From positions 1,054,001 to 1,118,000 of the forward strand of contig JADLSH010000231.1 of NCBI GenBank assembly GCA_016169945.1: 64,000 nucleotides of DNA. The letters are read 5' to 3'. This document shows, in pieces, positions 11,686 through 22,038 of this stretch (position 1 is its first letter; each line of letters begins with the position of its first letter). Source of the stretch: Trachythela sp. YZ-2020 (taxonomy: Eukaryota; Cnidaria; Anthozoa; Malacalcyonacea; Clavulariidae). Both the position numbers and the translations under genes were made by a program. The notes under the pieces were generated by a model that saw only the letters and a list, made by a program, of their open reading frames with translations, was not told the origin of the DNA and did not search any database.

Positions 11686-13871
11686 TTATAATTTTATAAC
11701 GATAACCTGTGTACATCCATTAGGAGAAGGGTAACGATTACATATATCAACTACGCAGCAACTTGGGACAACTCTTCGGTTTCGCTTCGCTAAATGTCCA
11801 TGCTGCCATAATACATATTGCCTATAGGCTGCATGGTGAAAATTTTCATTCTTTCTGTTGTTATTTAGGACCAGAACATCTTCTCTGTACCTCATGGCAA
11901 TATCCAAAATATTTCCATCAAGGACAATTTGTTGTAAAAGTGGTGTTCCTGAAATGCATGGTCTTCTTGTTCTGGCACAGCATTTATTCTCCTCCTGAGT
12001 GGGTATTGCTATACAGTGACCACAGTTGCACCACTGAGGAGTATTATCAGGATCAGGGTTTGGTTCCGGAGCTCCATTCCCTCCTGCCAGTTCTCCATTT
12101 ACTATATCAGCAAAGGTGGCTGGCTGTCTACGTAGTAATTCCAAGGCCAACCTACGTAAGATAAGAGCATTCATATCCTCCACTAGGTTCTGAAAAGTCG
12201 ATATGGGTATCATTGGTAAATCAATCACAAATAGGTGAAATATGAACTCTGGCATTAGAAAGGGTAAAAGAATGAAGTAGGGCAAATTGTACCTTAATAG
12301 GTTAATTTAAGAACATTAGCAGATAGTTAACTAATTAATGCACAAGACATTTCTTCCTGAGTAAAATTGTCTGGCATTAATTAGAGCAAACGAAAACAGT
12401 TCGCCTCCATGCAGCTTAATGGGTTATTAACCAAATAGGGTAATATGTACCCGAGTTTGTTATCCTACTCTGTCTAACGCCAGACAATTTTACTCATCAA
12501 GGGGAGATTCTTGCACCTTAATTGGTGAATATACCACACTGATGGTTGAAATACACTGTACATTTTAGGGGTTGATCAATATGAACAGATAAATTATATA
12601 TGGTATAGGAAGATTGTTAATAATGGTATTTGTTAATTGTTTGCATGCCAATTTTTGTAATAAAAGTCTATGCTTCACAGAAGACAACCAATTGTTGTTA
12701 TCAGTTAATATGAAATAGAAAATTAAGATGTGGACTGTTTATTGAATATCAGTTATTATAATATAGTAAAACATTCTAGGATAGCATGCATTGCACATTT
12801 TCGATTCTGACCAGGTAATACTGTGTATTTTCAATATTCTAAAGCACTTTTAGCTACTGTTACTGTCATCAAATTATAACCCTGATTTAAGCCAGGTAAA
12901 AGAGGACAAAAATTGATAAATTCAAGTTTAGCAAAGATATGCATGCAAACACTTGAAACTTGCTGTGTGCCTGTGTGTAGGCAATTTGATGTATGCATAC
13001 ATACAGTATATATAGGCTGCATATATGAACCGGAGTCAAATTAAAATTTTGAAAGCAAATTATAATGAGGTTTATAACAACTAGTTTACTTACCACTAGT
13101 TGTTCGTGATTAGCTTGGTTTGCAGCAGCATTAGGTTCTTCCTGCAATTAATGTCTTCGTCCAACTCCTCCCCTTGTATTTTGCCCACCTCCCTTGCACC
13201 TCGTCCTCACCTTGCCTCTTCCTTGTCCTTTAGCTCCCTTTTCTGTTGTGTTATTTTCTCCACTTTTTCCTCTTCCCCAACCTTTAGTCTGCCTTTTCTC
13301 GCTTCCTTCACTATGATCCGTCCTCTCGATCTCTGTCTTGCACAGAAAAATCAGAATCCTAAAACAACAAGAGAGAATATGAGCAAAGGGCCAAATTTTC
13401 CAATGGTATACAAGTTAATTTATTAGGCAGTTGTGATATCCAAGCTAGAAGTATACTGTTGAAGACCTGCTGACACTTCTGCCCGCTGATCAAGCAGAAG
13501 TTATATTAAAACTCATTAACTAGAATATCAAATATCATGAAGTGAAATTATAAAATCATTAATACGTCTCCGTCGTCTCGTACCAAATTCACGTATGTGC
13601 TTTATAGAAATTATAATATCATAGCAAATATAGTCCTTCGTGTAAGGCCCGTTCTATCGAAGAAAACTTAATGCAAGATCGGAAGTAGACATGAATTTGA
13701 CATGAAAGGTTTGTCTTGCACTCGAGTTTACATATGTAAATGAATTGTAAAGCACAAAGAAAGTCCTGCCTGTTTTATATTCATGCGCCAAATTTTCATT
13801 AATAGAGGAAAAAATGTAAAAGTTCTTACCGTATTGTCGCTATCGCTCTCTTGGGCCCTTCTGTTGTTCAT
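11686..13871 (-). CDS. P2X7 C-terminal ('ballast')-like domain protein, four-exon model
   Basis: Proposed exons on the minus strand: 13871-13830, 13336-13211, 13141-13094 and 12189-11686, all phase 0 with GT..AG borders (donors GTAAGA, GTGAGG, GTAAGT; acceptors GTGCAAG, ATTGCAG, ACTTTTCAG). The product is about 239 residues. It starts MNNRRAQESDSDNT, then has a Gly/Lys/Arg-rich linker (KGWGRGKSG), an Asn/Ala-rich 16-residue exon, and a C-terminal domain with WCNCGHC, ENKCC, a further Cys in RRPC, AAYRQYVLWQHG and NRRVVPSCCVVDICN. This Cys/Trp/Arg pattern matches the intracellular zinc-binding C-terminal domain of vertebrate P2X7 receptors, which exists without the channel in many invertebrates, cnidarians included. 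No membrane segments are present, so this is not a channel. The 69-bp intron between exons 2 and 3 is short. Its cellular role is unknown. Confidence 0.75.
12358..12497. repeat. Short inverted repeat in the 3' part of the P2X7-like gene's last intron
   Basis: TGAGTAAAATTGTCTGGCAT (from 12358) is matched in reverse complement by GCCAGACAATTTTACTCA (12478-12495), a 140-bp MITE-like structure. It shares the ACTCATCA motif with the hairpin at 9859. It lies in the intron between the 48-bp exon and the domain exon. Confidence 0.6.
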
Positions 13872-13884
13872 ACAAGTAGAATAT

Positions 13885-14091
13885 TCAAGCTTCGGCACGA
13901 AGCGTTTCTTTTAAACAACGGCCGCGGCATTTGCATACAGTTAAATTATATACATTAGGCAATGCCGCGGCTTGTTCTGTCTGCTTTACTTCTAATTCTT
14001 CAAGCGTCAAGAACCCCTCGCTTGCACTTGCGTCGTCGGCCATGACGGTTGACAGTGAAATTTGACCTTGCGAAATGTTGTGTAATGCCAA
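13885..14091 (-). pseudogene. Cys-rich leader of the P2X7-like gene, apparently frame-disrupted
   Basis: A 68-codon minus-strand frame (a second in-frame Met at 14043 begins MADDASASEGF) carries LEELEVKQTEQ and then CKCRGRCLKE before running into a stop. Just downstream, other frames carry RNASCRSLN and EYSTC directly before MNNRRAQESDSDNT, the first exon of the P2X7-like gene. Three consecutive Cys-bearing pieces in three frames suggest a formerly continuous Cys-cluster domain fused to the P2X7-like protein and disrupted by small indels. Alternatively this is an upstream open frame in a functional transcript that starts at 13871. A related GCGCATGCG motif lies 50-100 bp upstream. Confidence 0.5.
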
Positions 14092-14249
14092 TACTTCATG
14101 TTATAGAATTATATGGTTCAAAACAAAAACGTAAACAAACTCCGCGCATGCGTAGAACGGACTGTAGACCATCTATTTACCTTAAATAACGCATTATATA
14201 TAATGAATATATGAATGTTACGATGGCCGAGAAGGGCCAAGGCATAAAC

Positions 14250-14648
14250 ACTCGCCGTTTTTTTTTCAGAATTACAATCGCGCCGTTTTTTTTCTCCAAA
14301 ATTACACTCGCGCCGTTTTTTTTCTCCAAAATTACACTCACGCCGTTTTTCTGCTCCAAAATTACACTCGCGCCGTTTTTCTGCTCCAAAATTACACTCG
14401 CGCCGTTTTGTTTCTCCAAAATTACACTCGCGCCGTTTTTTTCTCCAAAATTACACTCGCGCCGTTTTTCTGCTCCAAAATTACACTCGCACCGTTTTTC
14501 TGCTCCAAAATTACACTCGCGCCGTTTTGTTTCTCCAAAATTACACTCGCGCCGTTTTTTTCTCCAAAATTACACTCGCGCCGTTTTTCTGCTCCAAAAT
14601 TACACTCGCGCCGGGTTTTTTTCAAAATTACACTCGCGCCGTTTTTTT
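14250..14648 (+). repeat. ~30-bp tandem array, left arm of foldback element 1
   Basis: About 14 copies of a unit with core ACTCGCGCCGTTTTT and a variable T-rich part then CTCCAAAATT. Units vary in T-run length and in TTT versus CTG, so the array has diversified. The open frames across it (repeats of KITLAPFFCS) only reflect the unit length being a multiple of three. Confidence 0.95.
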
Positions 14649-15707
14649 ATAATTAAGCGGCTATTTGCTGAATATTGCTCTTCAAACTGATCATTTATAT
14701 ACTGATTATATATATACGTTTTAAACTGAGGGTTTCGCGGCTTCACCGCATGAAGATGACAGCAACGATGAGGTCAGTACACCTCATGAACACAAAAAAT
14801 CCTGCGAATACAATACGCAATTAATTTTGCTTTTCATTTGATTATAAATATAATGCATTGTTTTCTTCTGTTTCCTGTTTGTATACATCAAACAAAACTA
14901 AAATGTTTTGTGCTTTTCGAACTACATAATATATTCATTCATTTCTTTTAGTATAGACTACAGTATATAGCCGATGCTATTTCAACCAAGCGTTTCAATG
15001 ACAATGTGCACATTCCTATATAGCAACACCATGAATAACTCCTAGGAACCCAAATATTTCAGAGAGTTGCTATAAAATCCCTGTGCAATATATTCCCGTA
15101 ACACAACACAACCGCCATTTCTTGTTCGTTTTGTCGTAGCACTGCCGGATTATATGACGACAAGACACAAACACTTATAGGAACAAATATAAAACAAGTA
15201 AAATGATCATAAACCTGAGGAAAACACAAAACATTTTTTGTTTGATGTACAAATAGGAAACAGGAGAAAACAATGCATTATATTTATAATCAAATGAAAA
15301 GCAAATTGCGTATTGTATTCTCGGGATTTTTTGTATTGTCTATTGAGTATTGATGAGGTATACTATTAAACCTTGCTGCCATCTTCATGTGAAGTAAAAC
15401 CTTCAGACTCAGTTTAAAACGTATATTTTAGTGCATTATGCCATTAATCAGTATATATTCAGCTCGAAGTTTTATATACGTATATATATCTACGTATATG
15501 CAGCAAATACCGGCACTAAAAGTGTTTAAATGAGAAAAGTGTTGGAAATACACTTGACAATAAAGTATATCAGTGACTTCCATATATGGTTTAATTAATT
15601 AAATGATTGACATTTTTGTATAAACAATAGCATAGTATACACTATCTTTGTGAAATTGTTGTGAAGAACGGCGCTTTAAATAGTGCATTCCGACAAAAGA
15701 TACGGCG

Positions 15708-15907
15708 AGTGTAATTCTAAAAAAAACGGCGAGTGTAATTTTTGAGAAAAAAAACAGCGCGAGTGTAATTTTGGAGAAAAAAAACGGCGCGAGTGTAATT
15801 TTGGAGAAAAAAAACGGCGCGAGTGTAATTTTGGAGAAAAAAAACGGCGCGAGTGTAATTTTGGAGAAAAAAAACGGCGCGAGTGTAATTCTGAAAAAAA
15901 ACCGGCG
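15708..15907 (-). repeat. ~30-bp tandem array, right arm of foldback element 1
   Basis: About seven units of the same repeat as 14250-14648 in opposite orientation (GGCGCGAGTGTAATTTTGGA). Here the units are nearly identical to one another, unlike the diversified left array, which suggests recent expansion or homogenisation of this arm. Confidence 0.95.
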
Positions 15908-15955
15908 AGTGTTTATGCCTTATTGCCTTGGCCCTTCTCGGCCATCGTAGAATGT

Positions 15956-16904
15956 AGACTATTGCTTTGTGTGCCATATATTCTTGACTTCGCATTCTAA
16001 AGATATGTGTCCCGAACCACTGCATGAACATTTGCCACAGACTAGTCTAGCTAGCTTTAAAACAGACATGTTTATAAACAACTTTCACTTGGAATCAAAC
16101 GGTTTCTAGCTGCTTTTCATTGTCAGGCATACTGGTTTCACAGCCTAAAATTTGAAGAGTTGCTGTGTTAAACACGGTATCATCAATATCCAAAAGCTCA
16201 TCAGCTGATACATTTCAAAAGCTTATAACAACTAGTAAATGACTATAGGAGTTACTATCGCAAGGAAAGTGCTGTCTTGACGCCCAAACTGCATGCAAAA
16301 TTCCTCGACCAATTAGTAATATTGAACGTATTTATATTGCTAATGGCACACTGCATGTATAGATTTATTTTCTTGTTCAAACGATGAGATTACAACACTG
16401 TGATTTATACAGCACTGTTATTATTGTAAATAATAATATATAAGAAGCACACAAGTGGTTTTCAAAGCCACATATCAGAGTGTTCAGACTATTGTCAATG
16501 GAATTCTTGGTACCAACATCATTGTTCCTGTTATTAGAAATCATTCTTTACTTCAAAGCTGTCAATTGCATCTTGCAATTGCAAATAAATTTGGAAGAGT
16601 AGAGACAATCTCTTTTAATATCTTTGTGGTACAATAATAGTTTGCATGTTGTCTGTGTTCATAAGATATTGATACTGCACTTGCCATGTGCTAAACAAAC
16701 ATGTCACACAGTCTTTGTTTCCAATCTGTAGATATTTCATTTCATATTTATTTAGCATTTAGCTTCCATCAGTGTTCATCTGTACTGTCCAGTGAATTGT
16801 CAAAATACATGATTATACAGCAAACCAACATAATAGTATATCTCTCCAAAACAACTGTGAGCAGGGATCCACATGACATATGTTGGAAATATTTAATTCT
16901 TTAT
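15956..16904. other. Non-coding stretch
   Basis: Open frames under 80 codons with no recognisable domain; nothing else supported. Confidence 0.5.
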
Positions 16905-17945
16905 ATCGCAGATTCCATCCCATTACAGATGATGTAATATATCCATATTATTATAACAACCATTTTTTTCAAGTAAATATACCATAATTTATCAACCAAA
17001 TTTGGTTTTCATTTTCTGCCTCAACAGGCGGTCAATGTTACTTTGTACCACAACTGGCTCTGCCACAATGGGCAGATCAGTAATATTTTGTGCCTCAACA
17101 CGCTCCACCACAATGGGCAGATCAGTTCTATTCTGTGCCTCAACAGGCTCTATCACAATGAGCTATTCCATTTAAAATCTGTAACCCCCCCCTATCGAGG
17201 ACAGGGGTTTTTCTATAACCCTGAATAATTCCTGACTTTCAACAGCCCACCTGAGGAATTTTGTATTTACAACACCTACCCCTGAAGAATTCCTGTCTTA
17301 CAGCTATTACCCCTGAAAAATTTGACTTCAACCCCTTGAAGAATGCAATTTTTTTACTCAACCCCTGAAGAATTCCAAGCATAAATAGTCACACCCCTGA
17401 AGAATTCCAAGGCAAAATGCCCCCTTACCCCTGAAGAATTCCAGGGTCCTCGATAGGGGGGGTTCGGTATTAAATGGAATAGCCCAATGGGTAGATCAAT
17501 GTTTCTTTCTGCCACAATGGGCAGATCAATATTTTGTGCCTCAATGGGGTCTACCACAACAGGTAGATTGATATTTTGTGCTACGATCACAGGTACAGGC
17601 TCTATGACTACAGCTAGATCACTATTTGTCACCATCATACATGGGGTTGTTTTTGCCTGCACAGGCAATATATTAACTGTGTCGATCACAGACCGACATA
17701 TGACATATCTTGTAAGAAAGCATGTTTGAGCCCGTTGATGCACAAAATATTATTGATCTGCCCATTGTGGCAGGGCCAGTTGTGGACAAAGTAACATATC
17801 CGCCTGTTGAGGCAGAAAATGAAAACCAAATTTGGTTGATAAATTATGGTATATTTACTTGTTATGGTTGTGACAAACTTACAAAAAATATGGATATATT
17901 ACATCATCTTAAGGGCCTAATGAGATGGAATTATCATCGTACATG
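16905..17945. repeat. 1-kb imperfect palindrome carrying peptide-repeat coding remnants
   Basis: The left arm (about 16905-17115) and right arm (about 17735-17945) are reverse complements with roughly 90% identity by eye. On the minus strand the central and left sequence encodes a decayed ~13-residue peptide repeat such as EAQNIDLPIVAE and VEAQNITDLPIVAEPV; the right arm encodes the same on the plus strand (DAQNIIDLPIVAGPV). The repeat coding is split by the MITE at 17163-17484. An inverted duplication of part of a repeat-protein gene is the simplest reading. Confidence 0.7.
17163..17484. mobile_element. MITE with C-rich inverted ends and CCTGAAGAATTCC repeats
   Basis: The 322-bp element starts GCTATTCCATTTAA and ends TTAAATGGAATAGC, with further inner inverted sequence CCCCCCTATCGAGG. 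The interior has several copies of CCCCTGAAGAATTCC spaced 30-40 bp. It interrupts the peptide-repeat coding of the surrounding palindrome. Flanks both contain CAATG, but a clean target duplication could not be fixed. Confidence 0.75.
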
Positions 17946-18224
17946 AATTATAAACACTACAGTAACTATTGTTGGTAAGTTATCTATAGACAAATATTCT
18001 ACACCAGGATCTAGGACTAATAAGCCATTACTCAGAGCTTTTAAATACATTTTGTCTCCTTGTATTAAGACATTATTAAATGTTGTTTTAGACCATGCGG
18101 ACAATGGAATATTTCGTGCTGAAAGAAGCGCCGATAAACTCATAAAAGCACATTGCTTTCCTCTAGAATGAACACTAAACAGTTCATCGCCTTGGTGAAT
18201 ATCGGCAGAAAGAAATACAGCCAT
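17934..18224 (-). pseudogene. Cysteine-protease-like domain fragment (GKQC type)
   Basis: From Met at 18224 the minus strand reads MAVFLSADIHQGDELFS, then SRGKQCAFMSLSALL, a W-containing segment SAWSKTTFNNVLIQGDKMY and YLSIDNLP, ending at 17934. The order Q-G-D, G-K-Q-C-x-x-x-S-L, W, then L-x-x-G-D is a pattern I associate with a papain-like/herpesvirus-tegument-type deubiquitinase fold found in many invertebrate repeat-associated proteins; Cys would be the nucleophile. A His/Asp pair expected later is not visible before the palindrome begins, so the domain looks truncated. The frame stays open far upstream (to 18575) but without recognisable sequence. Fragments at 37531-37920 carry a related domain. 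Family assignment is from pattern only. Confidence 0.5.
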
Positions 18225-18796
18225 ACTTACCAGTGTTTCTTCGGGAAATGTTTGTATATTTTGCAGCGCGCAATACAATATTTTCTCGCCCTCTCCCCCC
18301 ATTTTAAAAATTCTCCTTGAGCTCGACTTTCTGCCCGGAATTGCGGACAGACATCCGGACACCCAGACACATTCGATCGAGATCGATCTTGCCAATATAT
18401 ATGTCGCGCGAAAGACTGGGTCAAGTGAACTCTGGCGAAACAAAAGGGCGTCAAGAATAGGGAGCTGCCTACGGCAGCAATTAAAATTGTGAATATACAA
18501 CACAGCAATATATCCACTTACTTTCAGCAGTATACATCTTGAGAAATTACCGCTGTTGAAATTTAATCGATACATTAAGTTATTGAGAACAACCGAAGAG
18601 TGTGACCAGTCCTCACATCTGTGCCAAAGGTCTATTTATCGTGACCAAAGTCTAACTTTGTGATTCGGTACTGATGACGAACAATGACTGCTAATTTTGG
18701 TAAAAACGGCGTTCTTGAGCATGAAATTTCAAAATATTTGAGGTATATTGGTCGATCTAGTCTAAAACTACACCCGAATGACAAAAGAGTAACAGA

Positions 18797-18965
18797 CGTG
18801 TATAGACGACTACAGACGAATAACAGACGACTACAGACAAATAACAGACGATTACAGACGAGTAACAGACGACTACAGACGAGTAACAAACGACTACAGA
18901 CAAGTAACAGACGACTACAGACGAGTAACAGACGACTACAGACGAGTAACAGACGACCACAGACG
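18797..18965 (+). repeat. 21-bp tandem array (~8 units)
   Basis: Unit GACGACTACAGACGAGTAACA and close variants, about eight copies. Same ACAGACGACTAC core as the array at 20276-22018 but opposite orientation and a slightly different period. Confidence 0.95.
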
Positions 18966-20275
18966 TTATGTATTGTTATAATACAGAGGATTAAAGTTAA
19001 ATAAAAATAGGTGACACTTTATATCGGCTATGTGTGAACTTGAATGAAAATTATATTACAGTCGTTCGGTGGAAGTTTGTCAAGATCAAAGAAAATGTGA
19101 TCAAAGGTATCATTTTATTAAATTAGATCTAAAGTACCATTTTCGGCGTTTTTGGAGTCATGTTATAGAGTTTCGATGATTTTAAATCATCATTTAACAC
19201 ATAACTACATTAATAAATAAAAAACAACCCAAAATAAAAATTTAAATTAAAATAGTAAAAATGTAACTATCATGCCTTTAATTAGTCTGAAAAGGGGGAC
19301 TGACAATTTCCCCAGGGGCGTTAAGCCCCTGGGTCTTTCCTCTGCATGGTAACGTGTATGGCGTTCTTGTTCAGCAAAAAATGGTCCTATGTCAGGTTGG
19401 CAACATGTTGAGTAGAATTATGGTATAAATAATAAACAAAGTACAGTTTTGATATTTTAATTAAATTGCAAATTAAAATTAAGACTAACAACTCCAGTAA
19501 TTTCCATTTACAACTACAGAAATATTTTTACAATTCCAAGAAGTGGTAGCAAATCCAAATAGTGGTAGCAAATCCCTGATACAAGTTCATACGGCTATGG
19601 AAATATGAACAGTCGCCGCGCAAATAATAATATTCAGGCTAAGGTGAAAAATTAATATTTATTAAAACCCATTTTGTCTTGTGGGCAAAATATCACTAAG
19701 GAAACGTACTACATTCACTCACTTCCGATTTAGAAATGCCTGAGTGCATTTCAATAGTTAAGTTTGCATAATTGTATAATTAATCAGAATTATTAATTTT
19801 TGTAGATTTTATTAGACTTGAGCAACACCCACGCCCGTCACTTTACAGACAGCGATCATTGCGCGAACTTTGTCGGCGATTTTTCTCTTCCTGATCAATG
19901 TGATCGAGCGAATGAAAATATATCAACATATGCCTTTGTAAAACCGATCCCATAATGGCCACATAATTTTGTTCGTCAGTCTTCTCATTCGCATGCGTCT
20001 GGAGGAGGATAATCGCCGAAACTGGTAGTGTGAACCAGGCTAAAGTCTCACGTACGTGCTGCGGTACAAGGCGACTGCATCGACCTCGTCAGTAGTGTCA
20101 GGGTTTAGTAGCTAAGTTGGGAGAGGGAGGGGGGGACGGTGGAATCAAACCTGGTCGAACATGTAACATTCTGGAGAGTGCATGTTAAATACCTTTGATC
20201 ACATTTTCTTTGATCTTGACAAACTTCCACCGAACGACTGTAATATAATTTTCATTCAAGTTCACACATAGTCCT

Positions 20276-22018
20276 TTGTTACGTGTCTGTAGTCGTCTGT
20301 ACTTGTCTGTAGTCGTCTGTAGTCATCTGTACTTGTCTGTAGTCGTCTGTACTTGTCTGTAGTCATCTGTACTTGTCTGTAGTCGTCTGTACTTGTCCGT
20401 AGTCGTCTGTACCTGTCTGTAGTCGTCTGTACTTGTCTGTAGTCGTCTGTACTTGTCTGTAGTCGTCTGTACTGTAGTCGTCTGTACTGTAGTCGTCTGT
20501 ACTGTAGTCGTCTGTACTGTAGTCGTCTGTACTGTAGTCGTCTGTACTTGTCTGTAGTCGTCTGTAATCATCTGTACTTGTCTGTAGTCGTCTGTACTTG
20601 TCCGTAGTCGTCTGTACCTGTCTGTAGTCGTCTGTACTTGTCTGTAGTCGTCTGTACTTGTCTGTAGTCGTCTGTACTGTAGTCGTCTGTACTGTAGTCG
20701 TCTGTACTGTAGTCGTCTGTACTTGTCTGTAGTCGTCTGTAGTCATCTGTACTTGTCTGTAGTCGTCTGTACTTGTCTGTAGTCATCTGTACTTGTCTGT
20801 AGTCGTCTGTACTTGTCCGTAGTCGTCTGTACTTGTCTGTAGTCGTCTGTACTGTAGTCGTCTGTACTGTAGTCGTCTGTACTGTAGTCGTCTGTACCTG
20901 TGTCTGTAGTCGTCTGTACTGTAGTCATATGTACTTGTCTGTAGTCGTCTGCACTTGTCTGTAGTCGTCTGTACTTGTCTGTAGTCGTCTGTACTTGTCT
21001 GTAGTCGTTTGTACTGTAGTCATCTCTACTTGTCTGTAGTCGTCTGTACTTGTCTGTAGTCGTCTGTACTGTAGTCGTCTGTACCTGTGTCTGTAGTCGT
21101 CTGTACTGTAGTCATCTGTACTTGTCTGTAGTCGTCTGTACTGTAGTCATCTGTACTTGTCTGTAGTCGTCTTTACTGTAGTCATCTGTACTTGTCTGTA
21201 GTCGTCTGTACTTGTCTGTAGTCGTCTGTACTTGTCTGTAGTCGTCTGTACTGTAGTCATCTGTACTTGTCTGTAGTCGTCTGTACTTGTCTGTAGTCGT
21301 CTGTACTGTAGTCATCTGTACTTGTCTGTAGTCGTCTGCACTTGTCTGTAGTCGTCTGTACTTGTCTGTAGTCGTCTGTACTTGTCTGTAGTCGTTTGTA
21401 CTGTAGTCATCTGTACTTGTCTGTAGTCGTCTGTGTACTTGTCTGTAGTTGTCTGTACTCTAGTCGTCTGTACCTGTGTCTGTAGTCGTCTGTACTATAG
21501 TCATCTGTACTTGTCTGTAGTCGTCTGTGTACTTGTCTGTAGTCGTCTGTACTCTAGTCGTCTGTACCTGTGTCTGTAGTCGTCTGTACTGTAGTCATCT
21601 GTACTTGTCTGTAGTCGTCTGTACTGTAGTCATCTGTACTTGTCCGTAGTAGTCTGTACTTGTCTGTAGTCGTCTGTACTTGTCTGTAGTCGTCTGTACT
21701 GTAGTCATCTGTACTTGTCTGTAGTCGTCTGCACTTGTCTGTAGTCGTCTGTACTTGTCTGTAGTCGTCTGTACTTGTCTGTAGTCGTTTGTACTGTAGT
21801 CATCTGTACTTGTCTGTAGTCGTCTGTGTACTTGTCTGTAGTCGTCTGTACTCTAGTCGTCTGTACCTGTGTCTGTAGTCGTCTGTACTATAGTCATCTG
21901 TACTTGTCTGTAGTCGTCTGTACTGTAGTCATCTGTACTTGTCTGTAGTCGTCTGCACTTGTCTGTGGTCGTCTGTACTGGTCTGTAGTCGTCTGTACAT
22001 GCCTGTACTCGTCTGTCA
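20276..22018 (-). repeat. 1.74-kb array of 15-bp and 20-bp units
   Basis: Two interleaved units, AGTCGTCTGTACTTGTCTGT (20 bp) and AGTCGTCTGTACTGT (15 bp), with variants (CGTCTGTACCTGTGTCTGT, ATCTGTACTTGTC). Blocks of 15-mers alternate with blocks of 20-mers in a recurring higher-order pattern; the segment near 21315-21480 recurs almost unchanged near 21710-21870. Stop-free frames such as TTDKYRRLQTSTDDY are products of the periodicity, not genes. Confidence 0.95.
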
Positions 22019-22038
22019 TTCGGGTGTAGTTTTAGACT

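Larger units (their letters stand above)
14219..15949. mobile_element. Foldback-like element 1, TSD GAATGT
   Basis: The 1731-bp element has inverted arms of about 700 bp (14219-14918 and 15221-15949) around a loop of about 300 bp. The ends read TACGATGGCCGAGAAGGGCC and its reverse complement, and both flanks carry the exact 6-bp duplication GAATGT (14213-14218 and 15950-15955). Just inside each end sits a tandem array of a ~30-bp unit, about 14 copies on the left and 7 on the right. Long, modular, tandemly repeated inverted ends are the defining trait of foldback elements. There is no transposase gene. The right end has an 8-bp internal duplication. Confidence 0.88.
18759..22038. mobile_element. 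Foldback-like element 2 with asymmetric arrays
   Basis: Ends read AGTCTAAAACTACACCCG (18759) and its exact reverse complement ending at 22038. Inside the left end is a short tandem array (18797-18965), inside the right end a 1.74-kb array (20276-22018) of the same motif inverted. Next inward come unique inverted blocks, 19020-19125 and 20180-20272, sharing GATCAAAGAAAATGTGATCA and CGTTCGGTGGAAGTTTGTCA. The central 1 kb is non-coding, with a CCCAGGGGC/GCCCCTGGG hairpin near 19311. GATCT lies next to the left end and one base away from the right end, a possible target duplication. It shares its architecture with the element at 14219 but no sequence. Confidence 0.8.

Noticed and set aside
14177..14690. 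Open frames of KITLAPFFCS / NGASVILEQK repeats
   Set aside because: Products of a 30-bp tandem unit inside a foldback element, open in several frames on both strands.
20323..21315. Open frames of TTDKYRRLQTS repeats on the minus strand
   Set aside because: They arise from the 15/20-bp tandem array; no start context, no flanking exons, no homology.
20276..22018. CRISPR-like array
   Set aside because: Contiguous tandem repeats with no unique spacers, in a eukaryotic setting without cas genes.
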